Source: Acanthamoeba castellanii str. Neff (taxonomy: Eukaryota; Discosea; Longamoebia; Acanthamoebidae). From it: a DNA stretch of 64,000 nt. The notes below the pieces were generated by a model, which was not told the origin of the DNA, made no database searches, and was given only the letters and a program-made list of their open reading frames with translations. The stretch spans positions 105,776 through 169,775 of the forward strand of contig NW_004457671.1 of assembly GCF_000313135.1 (NCBI RefSeq). Reading direction: 5' to 3'. A program made the position numbers and the translations under genes. Positions 42,889-54,976 of the stretch are shown here, piece after piece; the first letter of the stretch is position 1, and each line of letters opens with the position of its first letter.

Positions 42889-44764
42889 TCAATCGTTGTA
42901 GTCGTCATCGTCCCACTCGTCGTCTTCCGATTCGTCGTCCGAATACTCCAACGCCGCACGCCTGCAGAGAGAGGTGTGCGGTGAGTGTCGTGTCGTGTCG
43001 TGTGTGCGGTGTGTGGTACCTTTGGAGGATGGCAGAAACGTTGAAGACGTCGGCGGCCGAGGGCTTGGCGATGGCCTCGCGTTCGACGTCGACCTTCTTG
43101 AGCTTGAGGCCGGCCGTGATCTGGCCCAGCAGATTGGAGCGCGTGTCCTGGATGCCGCTCACCGGCGGCGCGGCCGGCGGCGCGTTGTTGTGTGCCGGCG
43201 TGGGCGAGGGCGGACCGGGCGGAGGGGGCGGGCCGGGCGGGGGCGGCGCCGGCGCACCGACCGCCGGTCTAGCCATGGGCACCTGCGGCGCCGGCGCAAA
43301 ACCGCCGCCGCTGGGGGTGGTCGGGATCGGGCGCATGTTGCTTCCGCTGCTGAACCCGGGCGGTTGGGGCAGCGGCGAGACAGAGCGCTGAGTCGCCACC
43401 CCTGCGCGTGCGCCCTCCGTCGTCAGCTCGAAAGGGGGCGGGAGGGGGGGCGGGAGGGGGGGGGCTACCGGGGGCGGAGAAGGGCGAGGGAGGGGGCGCG
43501 CGCATGGTGCCGTAGTTGGGGGTCAGGGGCGCCGAGTGCTGCGGGTCCCTGTGGAGGTGTTCCGCGCGCAGGGTGGCCGACGAGATGTTGATCTGCGGCG
43601 CCCGCCGGGGGCCGGCCTGGAGCGACTGGTCCGACGCCGCCATGGTGCTCACCGCCACCAGGTTCGACGAGTGCGAGGCCTGCGCCGCGCGCGACAGCTG
43701 CGCGCCGGGCACCACAGCCGCGTCGCTCTCGATCTTGTTGCCGAACTCGTCGTAGCGGGTCTTCTTGAGCTTACCGACCTCGACCTCGCCCTGCAGGTTC
43801 TTGCGCTGCTGCTGCTGCTCGGCCTTGGGCCTGCGCTCGTTGTGGCGCTTCTCGCGGCGCTCCATGATCTTCTCCCGCTCGCGCTTCTGCTGCTCGAGCC
43901 ACTCGTCGATGAAGAAATCCGGGTTCGTGTAGCGCTTGATGCAGGGCACCACTGGGAGTAGAAATCGTGAAGCGTGAAACAAGCGGTGGTTGGCACCAGG
44001 TTAACACCAGGTTAAAACTGGGAGCCAGGTTTTGGGAAAGAGGGGGGGAGTGGGCGCGTACGGTCCTCGGAGTAGGGGTCGAGAGGGGCAAAGTTGGGCG
44101 GAGGCAGGCAGTACTCGTAGACCGCGTTGAGGGCCACGTCACGCGACGTGCGCGTCACCAGCTGCGCGCTCTGGAGGATATCCGAGCTCCATGTCGCCTG
44201 CAGGCACACCACCCAGCAGACAAGTCAGACAAAGCGACCAACGACACGACACGACACACAACACGCAACACACGCACCCTGGGGTTGTTCTGGAAGGTGT
44301 TGACCTCGAGGCTGTCGATGTAGCCCTCGGCCTGGGGCAGGTACTGCTCGCAGTTCTCCAAACGAATCCTCAGGTTGCCTGTGCGGAGGAAATCATAGTT
44401 TTGTTTTGTTTGTTGTTTGTTTGTTTTTTTGTTTTTTTTTTTTTTTTTTTTTTCGAGAGAGGAGCGTTGGTGTACTGATGCGAGTGGCGGTGTCGACGGC
44501 CTGGGCGGAGAGCTCGCCGAAGATCTGGTGGGCAAAGTTGAACAAGTGGTGCAGGTCCTCCAGGATGTCCGCAGCGCAGTCGTTCGCCACCTGCGCCATG
44601 TAGCATTCATGTAAGATAAAAAGAACAAACAGTGGGGTGATGTCTTGTATGTAGAGGGCGGGTGGGGCTGACACCTTGGGGAGGATGTTGTGGGGCGGCA
44701 CGCCCTCGACCTCGGGCAGGAGCTTCTCCAGCAGGAACCCGATGGGGCGCTTAATCAATCCCAT
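42889..44764 (-). CDS. SCAR: SCAR/WAVE Arp2/3 activator
   Basis: SCAR relays Rac signals to the Arp2/3 complex to build branched actin in pseudopods. The start MGLIKRPIGFLLEKLLPEVE and the next exons (LHHLFNFAHQIFGELSAQAV; LRIRLENCEQYLPQAEGYID; CLPPPNFAPLDPYSEDR; RYTNPDFFIDEWLEQQKRE) follow the SCAR homology domain in order. A basic stretch (KREREKIMERREKRHNERR) and a long Pro-rich region come next. Then a WH2-like motif (TRSNLLGQITAGLKLKKVD), a central helix and an acidic tail with the conserved tryptophan (DDEWDDDDYND). Six or seven exons. It ends only 31 bases from the convergent recombinase gene. Confidence 0.88.
44423..44453. repeat. Poly-T tract in SCAR intron
   Basis: A run of about 20 T follows TTTG repeats, inside an intron on the coding-strand A side. 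Confidence 0.9.
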
Positions 44765-44975
44765 GATGTTGTTGCCTTTAAGGTTGAAAAGTAATAAAGC
44801 TGAGATCACTACCGAGAGGAGGTTGTTCAGAGACCTGTTGGTTAGGGCAAACTTGGTGGTCTAGGGTGGTACTTTTACGGACGGGGGGGGGCGTTGCAGC
44901 GAAGGGCTGCCGTGTGCGGCAGAAAAAGGAAAACATTCCTGACATACCGAAGGATTTTTTACTTCTTATTTGGAG

Positions 44976-46080
44976 TTACTCGGCTGCGGGTGTGGGCTGG
45001 GACTCGGTGGTGGAAGCCTCCTCCGCTGGCGCGACCACTTCGTCAGCTTCAGCGGCTGCCAATGTCTTGTCGGCCTCTTCCTCGGGCTGCGGCTGTTGCT
45101 CCTCCTCCTGTGCTGGTTCGTTGGTCGGCTCAGCGCTTGACGCTACACCACACACACGTTGTAAGCGTCGGTCGGTTGGCATGCAACAACCTAGATGCGT
45201 GCGCGTGCGATTGTAATGTGGAGCGCCGAGGGTACCCTCCGCAGGCTCGGCCTCCTGCGCTGCGCTCGGTTCAGCAGCCGAGGGCGGCTGTTGCTCGAGG
45301 CCTGCAGCAGTCGCGTGTGACGCACACCGCCACGAGAAGAAAGAGAGCAAACACCAAAAAAAGAACGAAGGTCAGCGTCAGCGTAGGGGTTGCGCGCCGC
45401 CGCCGCTGGTGGTCCGGTGGTGGTCATACCTGCTGAAGGCGAGGGCGCGGTGGTGGTGGCCGCAGCTGGCTGAGCGGTGGTGGAGGACGGACCGGCCAAG
45501 TTCGAGAGCGACGCGGGAGCCTCGACCAGCGCGGCCTTGGCCTTGTTGAGCCACGACGACATCACGCCGCCGCCGCCGCCGGCCCCAGCCGGCTGGGTTG
45601 CCGCTGCTGCGGGAGCTGTTGAAGTGCTGGTCGAGGAGCTGCTGCTGGGGGCGGGGTTGGCGCAGGCTGAGATGAAGATGAAGATGGCGAAGATGGAAAT
45701 GGAGTTGATGATGGAGAGGCGGTAGAAGTCGGGGCAACGCCTTCGGCAAAGGGACGCGGGGCGGGGGCGTGTTCGCGTTGGATGCGTACGAGTCGGTGCT
45801 GAATGTTGGCGAGGGTGGTGTTGATTACGACCATGCGAGCCTTGGCGCGTAGGAGCTTGTCGATGTGGGGCGACAGGGCCGGGGTGCGGCTCACCGCGTT
45901 GAACTTGTCGAGCTGCGATGCGAGGCCGTCGATCTGCGCTGCCAGCAGCCGCTGGCTGTCGAACACCCCCTGCAGCCTCTGGTCGCATTCGATCACCACC
46001 GGTTGCAGCAGCGACACGAGACCCGACGCGAACGCCGTTACGTCGCCTCCCCCATTGATCTGTGGTCCTGCCGCGCTCAT
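44976..46080 (-). CDS. SNAPIN: Snapin-like BLOC-1/BORC subunit with long tail
   Basis: Snapin is a small coiled-coil subunit of the lysosome-positioning complexes BLOC-1 and BORC. From ATG 46080, FASGLVSLLQPVVIECDQRL and SQRLLAAQIDGLASQLDKFN align with animal snapin. HIDKLLRAKARMVVINTTLA matches its second helix (YVKKLLNARRRVVLVNNIL in the animal protein). The animal protein ends soon after; here further exons add an Ala/Pro/Glu-rich tail including MSSWLNKAKAALVEAPASLS and an acidic end (ESQPTPAAE). The first intron probably starts at CTC|GTACGC, because the text beyond it changes frame before the tail. Confidence 0.75.
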
Positions 46081-46282
46081 CTGTTTATCTTCAACTCTAT
46101 CAAAGGCAGCAGCTCGATTGTCGAATGTGCGTCTTCTATTTCGTTCACTCGGTAAAAATTACAAATAAAAGTTTGGAGAAAATGAACAAGCAAGGATACA
46201 CATGAAGACGAGGGCGTCAAGCACGACCAGGGCGTGGTGGGCTGCAGCGAGGCCGGCTGGGCCATCGCAAGGTATGCCGTCA

Positions 46283-47512
46283 ATGGCTCGTCGCTTTTAC
46301 GGCGGTGCTGCGGCAGCAACGGCCGCCAAGGTGGTGGTGACGCGTGCCCTGCCGGATTCGACGCTCGAGGCGCTACGCGCTGGCGGGTGCGCTTGGGAGG
46401 GGCGCTACTGGTCGGAGCCCGAAACTGCCATTCCTCGATCCACACTCCTCTCCTGGCTCTCCCCCGACACCCTCGGTACTCCCCCCTCACTCTCTCGCTT
46501 CGTGTAGCGGACATAAGATCAATCAATCAATCAATCAATCCAATACCACTTTTGTACCCCATGCATAGGGCTCTACTGCCTGCTGACGGACAAGGTGGAC
46601 GGGGAGGTGCTCGACCGTGCGCCCAACCTCCGCGTGGTCTCCTCCATGGTACGCGTAGCGTAGTCTTCTTCCTCCTCCACTCGGCCGTGTAGCGCGAATT
46701 TAGACCACTCTCTGGCTGCACACTTGTATCGTCAACAGAGCGTGGGCGTGGACCACATCGACTTGGCCGCGTGCAAGGCGCGAGGCGTCCACGTAGGACA
46801 CACGCCCGGCGTGCTCACCGTACGCGACCCACCATGCTGCACCAAAGCTGGCCAGAGCGCGTACTCTATATAACGGTTGTTGCGCAATGACAGGACTCGA
46901 CGGCCGACCTGGCGGTGGCCCTCACCTTTGCCACGGTGCGCAAGATCGTGCCGGGCGTTGCCGCGGTGAAGAATGGTGCTACCCCCTCCCCCCCGGAGGC
47001 GTTGGCTCGGCTCGCAGACCGACTGATGCCGCCTCTTTTCTGTGCGCACGCGTGCCAGGCGAGTGGAAGACGTGGTCTCCCTTCTGGATGGCGTCGCCCT
47101 TCGACGTCAGCGGCAGCACGGTCGGCGTCGTCGGTCTCGGTCGCATCGGTATCCCTCCCATCCTTGTAGTGCTCCTCTCCTCCCAGATGCGCTGATGGCC
47201 GCACGCACCCACCGCACACGCACACGACCGCACACGCTCGTCAGGTGCGGCCTTTGCCAAGCGGATGGCGCACGGGTTCGGTTGCAAGATTCTCTACTCG
47301 GGCTCTCGCCCCAAGCCCGAGGAGGCTGAGCCACTCGGTACTGGGTCCCTTCTTCTTTGGGCCTTGCCCGTGCCTGGACAAAACAAGTGACTTTGTGCTC
47401 ACCATGGGCCAATGCGTCCGACCCAGGAGCGACGTACGTGCCCTTGGACGAGCTGCTGCAGCGGAGCGACATCGTATCTGTTCACTGCCCGCTCACACCC
47501 GAGACGCGGTAC

Positions 47513-47548
<36 letters not shown>

Positions 47549-48230
47549 ACACACACACCACACACACCACACACACCACACACACCACACACACCACATT
47601 CACCACACACACCACACACACCACACACATATACACACACACGATCTTACTCGGCTGTGACAACCACCTCGCAAGGGGGTTGTTCGGGAAGGAGGCCTTT
47701 GCTCGGATGCGCAGCTCGGCCGTGTTTATCAACACCAGCCGCGGGCCGGTCGTCGACCAGGAAGCCCTCTACGACGCTCTTGCCTCCAACACCATCGCCG
47801 CCGCGGGACTCGGTTAGCCCCCCTCCCTCCCGCAGCCTTCTTCTCTTTCGTTTTTTGCTTCGCTCTTCTCACAATGCGACGGCAGACGTGACCGACCCGG
47901 AGCCGCTGCCGACTTCTTCGCCTCTGCTGGGACTGCCCAACCTGGTGGTGGTGCCCCACATTGCCAGGTACGTACCTGACTGCCACCTCGCCCATTGGCC
48001 TTTGCACCCTGACGATGTCGCACTCACACGGCCGGCTCCTCTTCCCCATTGTGCCCCCCAGTGCGACCTACCCAACGAGAATGAAGGTACGCGCTCTTCC
48101 ACATGTTCAGCTCAGTGCTGAGGCGCTCTTTGGGATGCTGACTGCGCGCGCGCAGATGGCGATGATGGCGGCCGACAACCTCGTGGCAGGCGTGCAGGGC
48201 AAGACCCTCCCATTTGCCGTCAAGTTGTAA
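46283..48230 (+). CDS. GRHPR: Glyoxylate/hydroxypyruvate reductase
   Basis: A D-2-hydroxyacid dehydrogenase that would reduce glyoxylate and hydroxypyruvate with NAD(P)H. The start [16 protein letters not shown] could be a short organelle presequence; in-frame ATGs at 46274 and 46202 are alternatives. Substrate-domain blocks [20 protein letters not shown] and [20 protein letters not shown] are followed by [10 protein letters not shown]. Then come the Rossmann GxGxxG ([10 protein letters not shown]), the catalytic Arg in [15 protein letters not shown], Asp/Glu in DVTDPEPLP and the catalytic His in [11 protein letters not shown]. About nine exons with introns rich in CA. It lies divergent from snapin, about 200 bases away. 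Confidence 0.9.
47515..47642. repeat. Intronic CA / CACACACCA array
   Basis: A pure CA run of about 30 bases passes into a variable 9- to 10-base CACACACCA repeat, inside a GRHPR intron. Confidence 0.92.
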
Positions 48231-48445
48231 GCTGTGTACTCCGAGTAATAGGTCCGTTATTTCAACACAGCCCATTTTCTGCAAAAACCCATAACCACCA
48301 CATGTGTTTATTTGATATGTCAGCATGTTCGGACCATGGTACGTGGCTCTATGTCATGGTCCCGTTCGTTTGGTTGCCCGTTCGTTTTTGTTGTTTTTCA
48401 TTTCATTTTACCGTAAAAGGTAATTCTCATATTAGGTAAATTAGA

Positions 48446-49406
48446 ATGTCTGTCGCTTGGCCGCACACACGGTCACACACGGTCGTCACGACCAACACGG
48501 TCGACACAACCAAGGAAGAACATCTCGAGGAAGGGGGCTCAAGAATGGAGGTGAAAGACGATGGGCTGCCCTCCCACGAGGAGTTCTTGATCGAGTACGG
48601 GGACCTCGAGTTCGGGAAGAAGATCGGGCGAGGCCAGTACGGCCATGTCTACAAGGGCGAATATCTCGTACGTCAGCCATCCCCCCCCCCAAATCTCAAT
48701 CAACCCAACATCATGTTTTTCAACCCCTCTTCTTCTCTCGCCGTCATCTCCATTCGTCGTCGTTGTAATCGTTATTGTGAGCAGGGCACGTGTGTGGCGA
48801 TCAAGCAGTGCGTGTTCGAGGGCGAAGAGCAGGAGATGATGCAGAAGTACATCGCCAGGGAGATTTCCATCCTCAAGTGCGAACTTCGCCCACGCTCAAT
48901 TTCTCTTTCTCATTATTTTTCACGTTCATAATAAGCGCATTTATTTTTTCCTCACGAACTTGCTTATTCATTGCATTTCATTGTTGTCGCAGGGAGGTGC
49001 GCCATCCCAACATCGTCAACTTCATCGGGATCAGCAAGCGCATGGGCGCTTCGCCGCGAAACAAGGACAAAGAAATCATCTACATCGTTACCGAGTGGGT
49101 GCCCCACGGCAATCTCCACGTACCTACCACCCAGACGCACCACACCGCACCACACACACGCACAGAGCACACACCAACACACATCCACACATTTCCATGG
49201 AATGACAACTAACGGCCAATGGGGTAGAGCTATTTCAAGAACAAACACAACACCATCTCGTGGGCGACACGCGTCAACATGGCGATTGACATCGCCGCTT
49301 CCATGGCCTTTCTGCACCAGAAGAACTTTATTCACAGGCATGCTCCTCCGCATCGCACCTTCCCCCAACATGTTTTCTCAAACCCGCACGATACACGGCG
49401 CACACA

Positions 49407-49437
<31 letters not shown>

Positions 49438-51478
49438 CGCACACAACACACAACACAGGGATCTCAAATCGGAGAATCTGCTGATTGCAGAGAATGAACG
49501 AGTCAAGTTGTGTACGTATTGCGCTCTGTGCTATTGTGATTTATTTTTTATCTGACGGGCGGTAACGTTGGCAGGCGATTTTGGCTTTGCGCGCTTCAAG
49601 TCCAAAGGGCGACTGATGACCCTGGCCGGCACCGAGCAGTACATGGCCCCCGAAGGTTGGCGCTCTCCCCCTGGCCGCAGTTTCTGCCTCTCCCACTCAC
49701 TCCACACCCAAACCCAAACACCCAAACACCCAAACCCGAGCCAGTCATTTTGGGAGAGGACTACGGCGACAAGTGCGACGTGTTCGGGTACGTAGCCATA
49801 CCCGATGAGAGTCGGCACACCACCCTCCGATTCCTCCGATTCACTGAGAGGTGGCGTACGTTGGTGTGTGTGTGTGTGTGTGTGGTGGGGTATTCAGGTT
49901 CGGGGTGGTGCTGGTGGAGATGATCGCCCGAAAGTCTCCGCCGATGCGCGGTCCCGCCACGTGCTTCGACTTCCGGCCAGACGACATCGAGGCCTTTTTC
50001 CCTCTTGACTGTACGCAACCCTTCTCAATGTCGGAAATGGGCATACTATAACAATTTTTGTATAAATTGGCCAACCCACCTTGCTCCATGGCAACGTGAT
50101 TATTGATGTGGTCAGGCCCGCCATTGCTCAAGGAGCTCACCAAGAAGTGCATTCAGTATTCACCCAAGGACAGGCCCTCTTTCAAGCAGGTTCACCACCC
50201 TATTCCCTTTTAGATGTAGATTCCTGTGTTAACCACACGTGTCGACATGTATAGGCTCTGGTGGACCTGAAGAGCGTGCGGTCACAGCTGGTCGCCGCCA
50301 AGAAGGCCGCCGAACTGGCCGGCGGCCAGGCGCTCGTCAACAAGGACCGCGCCGAGACTTCGCCGCTGGCGCTGGAGAACCGCGACCGACGAGAGCGCAG
50401 CTTCGCGCTCTGTAAGCCGTCGCCGGAGAGCACTCGCAGGCGGGCCCTGCGCGACCGCGACCGAGAGCTGGCCGAGCCACGCCAGAGATCGACGCTGGGC
50501 CGACAACAAGGCAATGTTGGTGACGATGACGAGCGCGGGCCGGAAGTCATAGAAGACGAACGAGGCCCGGAAATCATCGAAGACGAGCGCGGGCCAGAAA
50601 TCTGCTTCGACGACGAACGAGGTTCAGATATCGTCGAAGACGAGCGAGGCCCGGAAATCATCGAGGACGAGCGCGGGCCGGAAATCGTCGAAGACGAGCG
50701 AACAGAGAAGGAGCAGGAGGACGAGCGAGGACCCGAGATCGACGTCGAAGCCCCGACCAAGACGGCGGAAGGGGGAGAGGTGAAGAAGCATAAGAAGCAG
50801 AAGAAAGAGAAGAAAGAGAAGAAAGAGAAGAAGGAGAAGAAACCGAAGACGCCGCGGCGTGGGGCGCGCGACGAGCGGGCCTCCACGGCGCCCAACCAGC
50901 AGTGGGAACCCCACGTCTTCACCAACTCGGTCATCAAGAGGAAGGAGGAGGAGGAGGGAGCCGTCAACTCGCCCACCCAGTGGAGCCGCCGGCCCCACCA
51001 CCAGCCTCCCAGTCCTACGCCGCCGCTCGAGCTCAAGTCGCCGCGCCAGGGCGACCTTCACTTGTCGCACCAGGGCGAGCTCAAGTCGCCGCGCCACGTC
51101 AAGTCGCCGCGCCAGCGCCAGGGCGAACCGACGTCGCCGCGCCAGGCCGAGATCAAGTCGCCACGTCAGCACCAGGGCGACCCCACGTCGCCGCGCCAGG
51201 GCGAGCTTCCGTCGCCCCGAAATCGCATGGACGCGTGGCGCTACGCACTGGTGGGGCAGTGGAGCCTGACGGCAGAGGAGAAGGAGGAGAGGAAGAATGC
51301 CAAGAAGAGCAGAAAGAAGAGCGGCAGCAAGAAGAGCAACAAGAAGCAGGACGAGGCCGATCATGACAGTAACAGCGAACCGCGCATGGTGGCCCAGCTA
51401 CAGCTCCAGCCCGTCGACCCCAGGAGGAAGGACAGCCTGGTAACACACGCCCACACCCACATCGGAGAGAAAGTGTAG
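48446..51478 (+). CDS. TKL-type protein kinase with acidic and SPRQ repeats
   Basis: A kinase of the tyrosine-kinase-like group, judging by its motifs. From ATG 48446, a short N-terminus leads to the glycine loop IGRGQYGHVYKG, VAIK lysine, an alphaC region with EQEMMQKYIAREISIL, and the hinge YIVTEWVPHGNLH. Then come HR|DLKSENLL (split by an intron), DFGFARFKSKGRLMTLAGTE, MAPE, DVFGFGVVLVEMIARKSPP and CIQYSPKDRPSFKQ. After the kinase domain a single long exon encodes a region with about eight DERGPEI-like units (50526-50745), a Lys-rich block and a set of SPRQ units (51030-51225). About ten exons. Substrates are unknown; the tail probably binds partners. Confidence 0.85.
50526..51225 (+). repeat. 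Coding tandem repeats: DERGPEI and SPRQ units
   Basis: The first part encodes about eight copies of [ED]DERGPEI[IV]; the units differ at DNA level, so they are not very recent duplicates. The second part encodes repeated SPRQ (E/G)(L/I/P) units spaced by 5-12 residues. Both parts are highly charged and probably disordered. Confidence 0.85.
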
Positions 51479-51641
51479 ATGTCGAAGCAAGATAATATGT
51501 TGGTCGACACGCCGGCACTTTCGCATCATTTTGTCCAAGCGGATCATTGCATTTTATGCGAGTGTTTTTTTTTTCTTGGATTTGTCCGCCCGCACAAGTG
51601 ATAACGAAGGGGAAGAGAAGAAGCAACACGCGCTCACCCCA

Positions 51642-52280
51642 ATGTCATCCAGCACCACCACCACCACCACCATGACGGTGGGCATCCTCACCGGCAGCGT
51701 TCGCCCCAGCGGCAACGGAGCTGGCATCGCCTCCTGGCTACAACCCTGCCTACGCCGCATCCTCTCCTCCTCTTCATCGCCCACCACCTCCTCCACCTCC
51801 ACAACTGCGCCCGTCGTGACCACCATCGACCTCGGTGCCCTCGCCCTCCCCTTCTTCGATGGCGACACCCTCCCGGCGCAAATCACGACACCCGACGCCT
51901 ACGCCCACGACGCGGTGCGCCAATGGAGCCGCCGGCTGGCCTCGTTGGACGTCGTGGTCATCGTCACGCCGCAGTTCAACTGGGGCTACCCGGCCGTGCT
52001 CAAGAACGCGATCGACTGGCTCTACCACGAGTGGCGGGCCAAACCGGTCCTGCTGGTCACCTACGGCTCGCGCGGCGGGGGCAAGGCCGCGGCCCAGCTG
52101 CGGCAGGTGCTGGAGGGCGGGCTGAAGGCGCGTGTGCTGCGCACCACGCTCGAGATCGCCCTGGACAAGGACATGGTGGCGGGCCAGCGGCGGGTCACCA
52201 GCGACTGGGAGGGGTTGGAGCCCCACGAGACGGTCCTGGAGGAAGCTGTTCAGGAGTTGCTGCAGCAACAGAATATGTGA
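51642..52280 (+). CDS. NAD(P)H-dependent FMN reductase, flavodoxin-like
   Basis: A single-exon gene of about 212 residues that would bind FMN and reduce quinones, azo compounds or iron. The phosphate-binding loop is GILTGSVRPSGNGAG. Family blocks TPQFNWGYPAVLKNAIDWLY and PVLLVTYGSRGGGKAAAQLR are present. Two start codons are possible: 51642 (MSSSTTTTTT) and 51672 (MTVGILTGSV); the second begins right at the first beta strand. The stretch after LRRIL is a Ser/Thr-rich insert. Lack of introns and similarity in style to bacterial SsuE/ArsH-like enzymes would fit old lateral transfer, though this is only a guess. Confidence 0.88.
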   Translation: MSSSTTTTTTMTVGILTGSVRPSGNGAGIASWLQPCLRRILSSSSSPTTSSTSTTAPVVTTIDLGALALPFFDGDTLPAQITTPDAYAHDAVRQWSRRLASLDVVVIVTPQFNWGYPAVLKNAIDWLYHEWRAKPVLLVTYGSRGGGKAAAQLRQVLEGGLKARVLRTTLEIALDKDMVAGQRRVTSDWEGLEPHETVLEEAVQELLQQQNM

Positions 52281-52325
52281 AGAACGTGTTGTAAAGAACA
52301 TATGGTGTTATGTTGATATGTTGTT

Positions 52326-53288
52326 TCAATCGAGCTGGTATTTGTCGGCGATGGCGGACCAGATGGCGGGCAGGTCGTGGATGGCCTCGAGTCGGGGGTG
52401 GAGGGGCAGCGTCAGATTAGGGTGGTCCTCCATGAGGCTGTCGAGCCACTCCCACTGGAAGCGACAGCGGCGGTCCGACCCGGCGAAGAGCTGGTTGAGC
52501 TCCTCGGCGCTCACGTAGGGCACTCGCACGAAGAACACCTCGTAGCCGCCCTCGCCCGTGCTCCCGTGCCACACCTTGTCATTTTCTTCTTCCTTATCAT
52601 CGCCTTCTTCTACACGAGCCGCTACACGCGCGCCGTCGTCGTACTCGATGAGCCCCTTGAGAAGGCGCCGCTGCAGGCGCCAGGTGGCCAGGGCAGTCAT
52701 GGTGCTGGTCTATATGGCCCTACTCGAGGCCACGATGGGGCTTGAGGTCGTGGTGGGCTCTTCAGCTTCGGCCCAGAGATCGACCTGGTCGGCGTTAATG
52801 TCGTGGGCCTCCTCGTTCATCGTTGGGCGGCCCGGAGGCTGGCGGCGGTGGGCTGCCGGGCCAGCTCGTCGGGGCTGAGACTGAACGCGCCCGCCGTCGC
52901 TTCGCTCATCTCGCGGGCGGCCACGGTCAGGGCCGAGTCGTGGCCCTCGCCCGCGGCCAGGCCGCCGCCAAAGTCGAGCAGGTAGCCGGCCTGGTTGTCG
53001 CCGGACTCCTCCTTTATGTGGAACAAAACCTGCACGGGCTGCGGAACGCTGGCCTCGTCGCCCGGCTCCCTCTCCATCACGGCGAAGGGCACCACGCCCG
53101 CCCCTGTTAGCCCCGCCCTCTCCCACGGCCTGGCCGTCAATAAAGAAATAGATAAGTGAAAATGACGAAAATTCTTTTCTTTTGATTATCTGCGGAATAA
53201 ATAGAGGCTCTCTCAGGATTGGTGGGCTGAAAAGGAGGTGGTTTCGGCCAATGTTCAACACAAGTTGGTCCCAGCGCAGGACAACCAT
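52326..53288 (-). CDS. Nudix-like protein (unclear start, frame breaks)
   Basis: AGVVPFAVMEREPGD and YLLDFGGGLAAGEGHDSALT look like the first strands and Nudix box region; the box continues VAAREMSEATAG, where REx2Ex(E)G is expected, so it is degenerate and may not be active. The frame breaks at 52817-52822 (stop overlapping an ATG as CGATGA). An in-frame TAG at 52710-52712 can be removed by a gtcgat...atag intron, leading to the last exon (MTALATWRLQRRLLKGLIEY ... IADKYQLD). The start is uncertain: ATG 53288 (MVVLRWDQ) needs a weak donor. The whole region could instead be two small genes. Confidence 0.45.
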
Positions 53289-53404
53289 TCGCGTTCTCGC
53301 CGCCAATCTGCCTTCACCCGGCCGCTCATTACAATTAACTGATCAAGCCTCCCCAGCATTCAAATATTCAAACCCACTCATCCACACCAGCCAGCTTCTT
53401 GATA

Positions 53405-54820
53405 ATGCAACACCACCACCCGTGGCCATCGTCTTCCTCCTCACCACAGCTGGGCGTTCCGTTGCCCACTGCTGGCCAACCGTCATCAACTACACCCAGT
53501 CCACAGTACTCGCCTGCCCTGCCCTGGTGGTCCTGGCGCACCCCACAGCCCGTCTTCCTCAACCACTACCACTCCCACACTCCCACCTGCTCTCGCTCCC
53601 AGGACGATCAACGGTACGCACCCACCAAAAAAAACCTGGTTCCTGGTTTGTTGCATAGGTGACGGACCAGGTATTTCCTTTCTAGGGTGTCGGAATCGGG
53701 CAGGAGTAGCCAGGTGGTGCAGATCCTGTCGGGCCTAGGTGAACCCAGGGCCACCCGTGATCTGGGCGATGTAGCGGGGGAGGACAAGGCCAAGGCTGCC
53801 GGAGTACGAACGGAGGCGGCCTGGTCGGGTGTAGGAGAGGCGGCAGAAGAAGAAGAAGGCGGCAGCGCGAGCTGCAGAGTTCCCTCCTTTCTGATCGCAC
53901 GTCCTGCCCTCCCCGATCTCCCTCCCCCACCACCCGCCCCAAGGCAGTCTGCTGCCGCATCAGCCGCGTCACCCGCGTCTGCATCGGACATGAGGAGGAA
54001 ACCGATGAAGGCCCGACGCAAGACCTCGTCTGCCGAAAAGGCCGCCCTCCTACGCATCTTCGAAGGTATATTCACATGTCACTTGTTTTTTATTGATAAA
54101 AAGTAGCAAATATTACAGAGGAAGTTGAATTGACCATAACATGAACGCAGAGGACGGCAACCTGTACCCGAGCAAGGAGCAGCGGCTCGCCATCGCCCAG
54201 CAGTTGCGCATGAGCCCCCGGCAAGTCCAGGTGCGTCGCCCGGGATGTGTGGGATTCATATATTTCTGATCATCAGCTGACAATAACCAAAAAAACAGGT
54301 GTGGTTCCAAAACCAGCGCAGCAAGTTGGCCAAGGCAGGCGGTGTGACGGGTCATCACCACCACCTCCACCTGCTCACGCACCTCCATCGACGCTCCCCT
54401 TCATCATCGCGCTTGCCCGCCGCCCCACCCACAACTCAAGGCCACCCCACCTCCACTTCTTTGCCATTCACCGCATCATCGTCGTCTTCCTCATCTTCGT
54501 CGCCCATCTCCTCCTCTCCTCCCCTCACCCCGCCGGACTCCTCTTCTTCCTCTTCTTTATCTTTCACTTCATCATCTTCTTCTTCGTCGTCTTCGTCTTT
54601 GTCGTCAGCCTCAGGCTTGACGCGTCAGCCCATGATCGCGCCCATTCTCTCTTCCCTCCAGCCACCACCACCAACCGCCGCCCACCTGGCGCCTCCGGCA
54701 CCCCAACAGCAACCGGCACTGGTGCCCTACCACCAGGCCGTGCGCGCATTCGAGGCCAAGGCGCAGCCGCAGCGCCAGCAGCAGCCTGTGGTGATGGTGA
54801 AGGAGTGGCGGGCGGCGTGA
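53405..54820 (+). CDS. Second homeodomain protein (Q|VWFQN intron)
   Basis: Four exons from ATG 53405 (MQHHHPWPSSSSSPQLGVPL). The homeodomain reads ARRKTSSAEKAALLRIFE, then EDGNLYPSKEQRLAIAQQLR with MSPRQVQ before an intron, then VWFQNQRSKLAKAGG in the last exon. In helix 3, Gln replaces the more usual Arg after the Asn of WFQN. The long C-terminus is His-, Ser- and Pro-rich and ends VKEWRAA. The gene is unrelated in low-complexity parts to the homeobox gene at 7786-9986 but shares the same intron position. Its targets are unknown. Confidence 0.87.
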
Positions 54821-54976
54821 CAATCGAGGAGGACCACAACAATGACCACTTTTGTCAATCCTAGGCAGATGAAATAAAATGAAAGTTCCATTTCGTAGTG
54901 TAACATGTTAGAGTTGTTTATTTATTGTTTGTTATTTTGCAGTGGGTGGCATGCAAGAAGACATATAGTCTGCTGA

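Noticed and set aside
47515..47642. Telomere-like or CRISPR-like repeat
   Set aside because: It is a simple CA/CACACACCA microsatellite without spacers, inside an intron.
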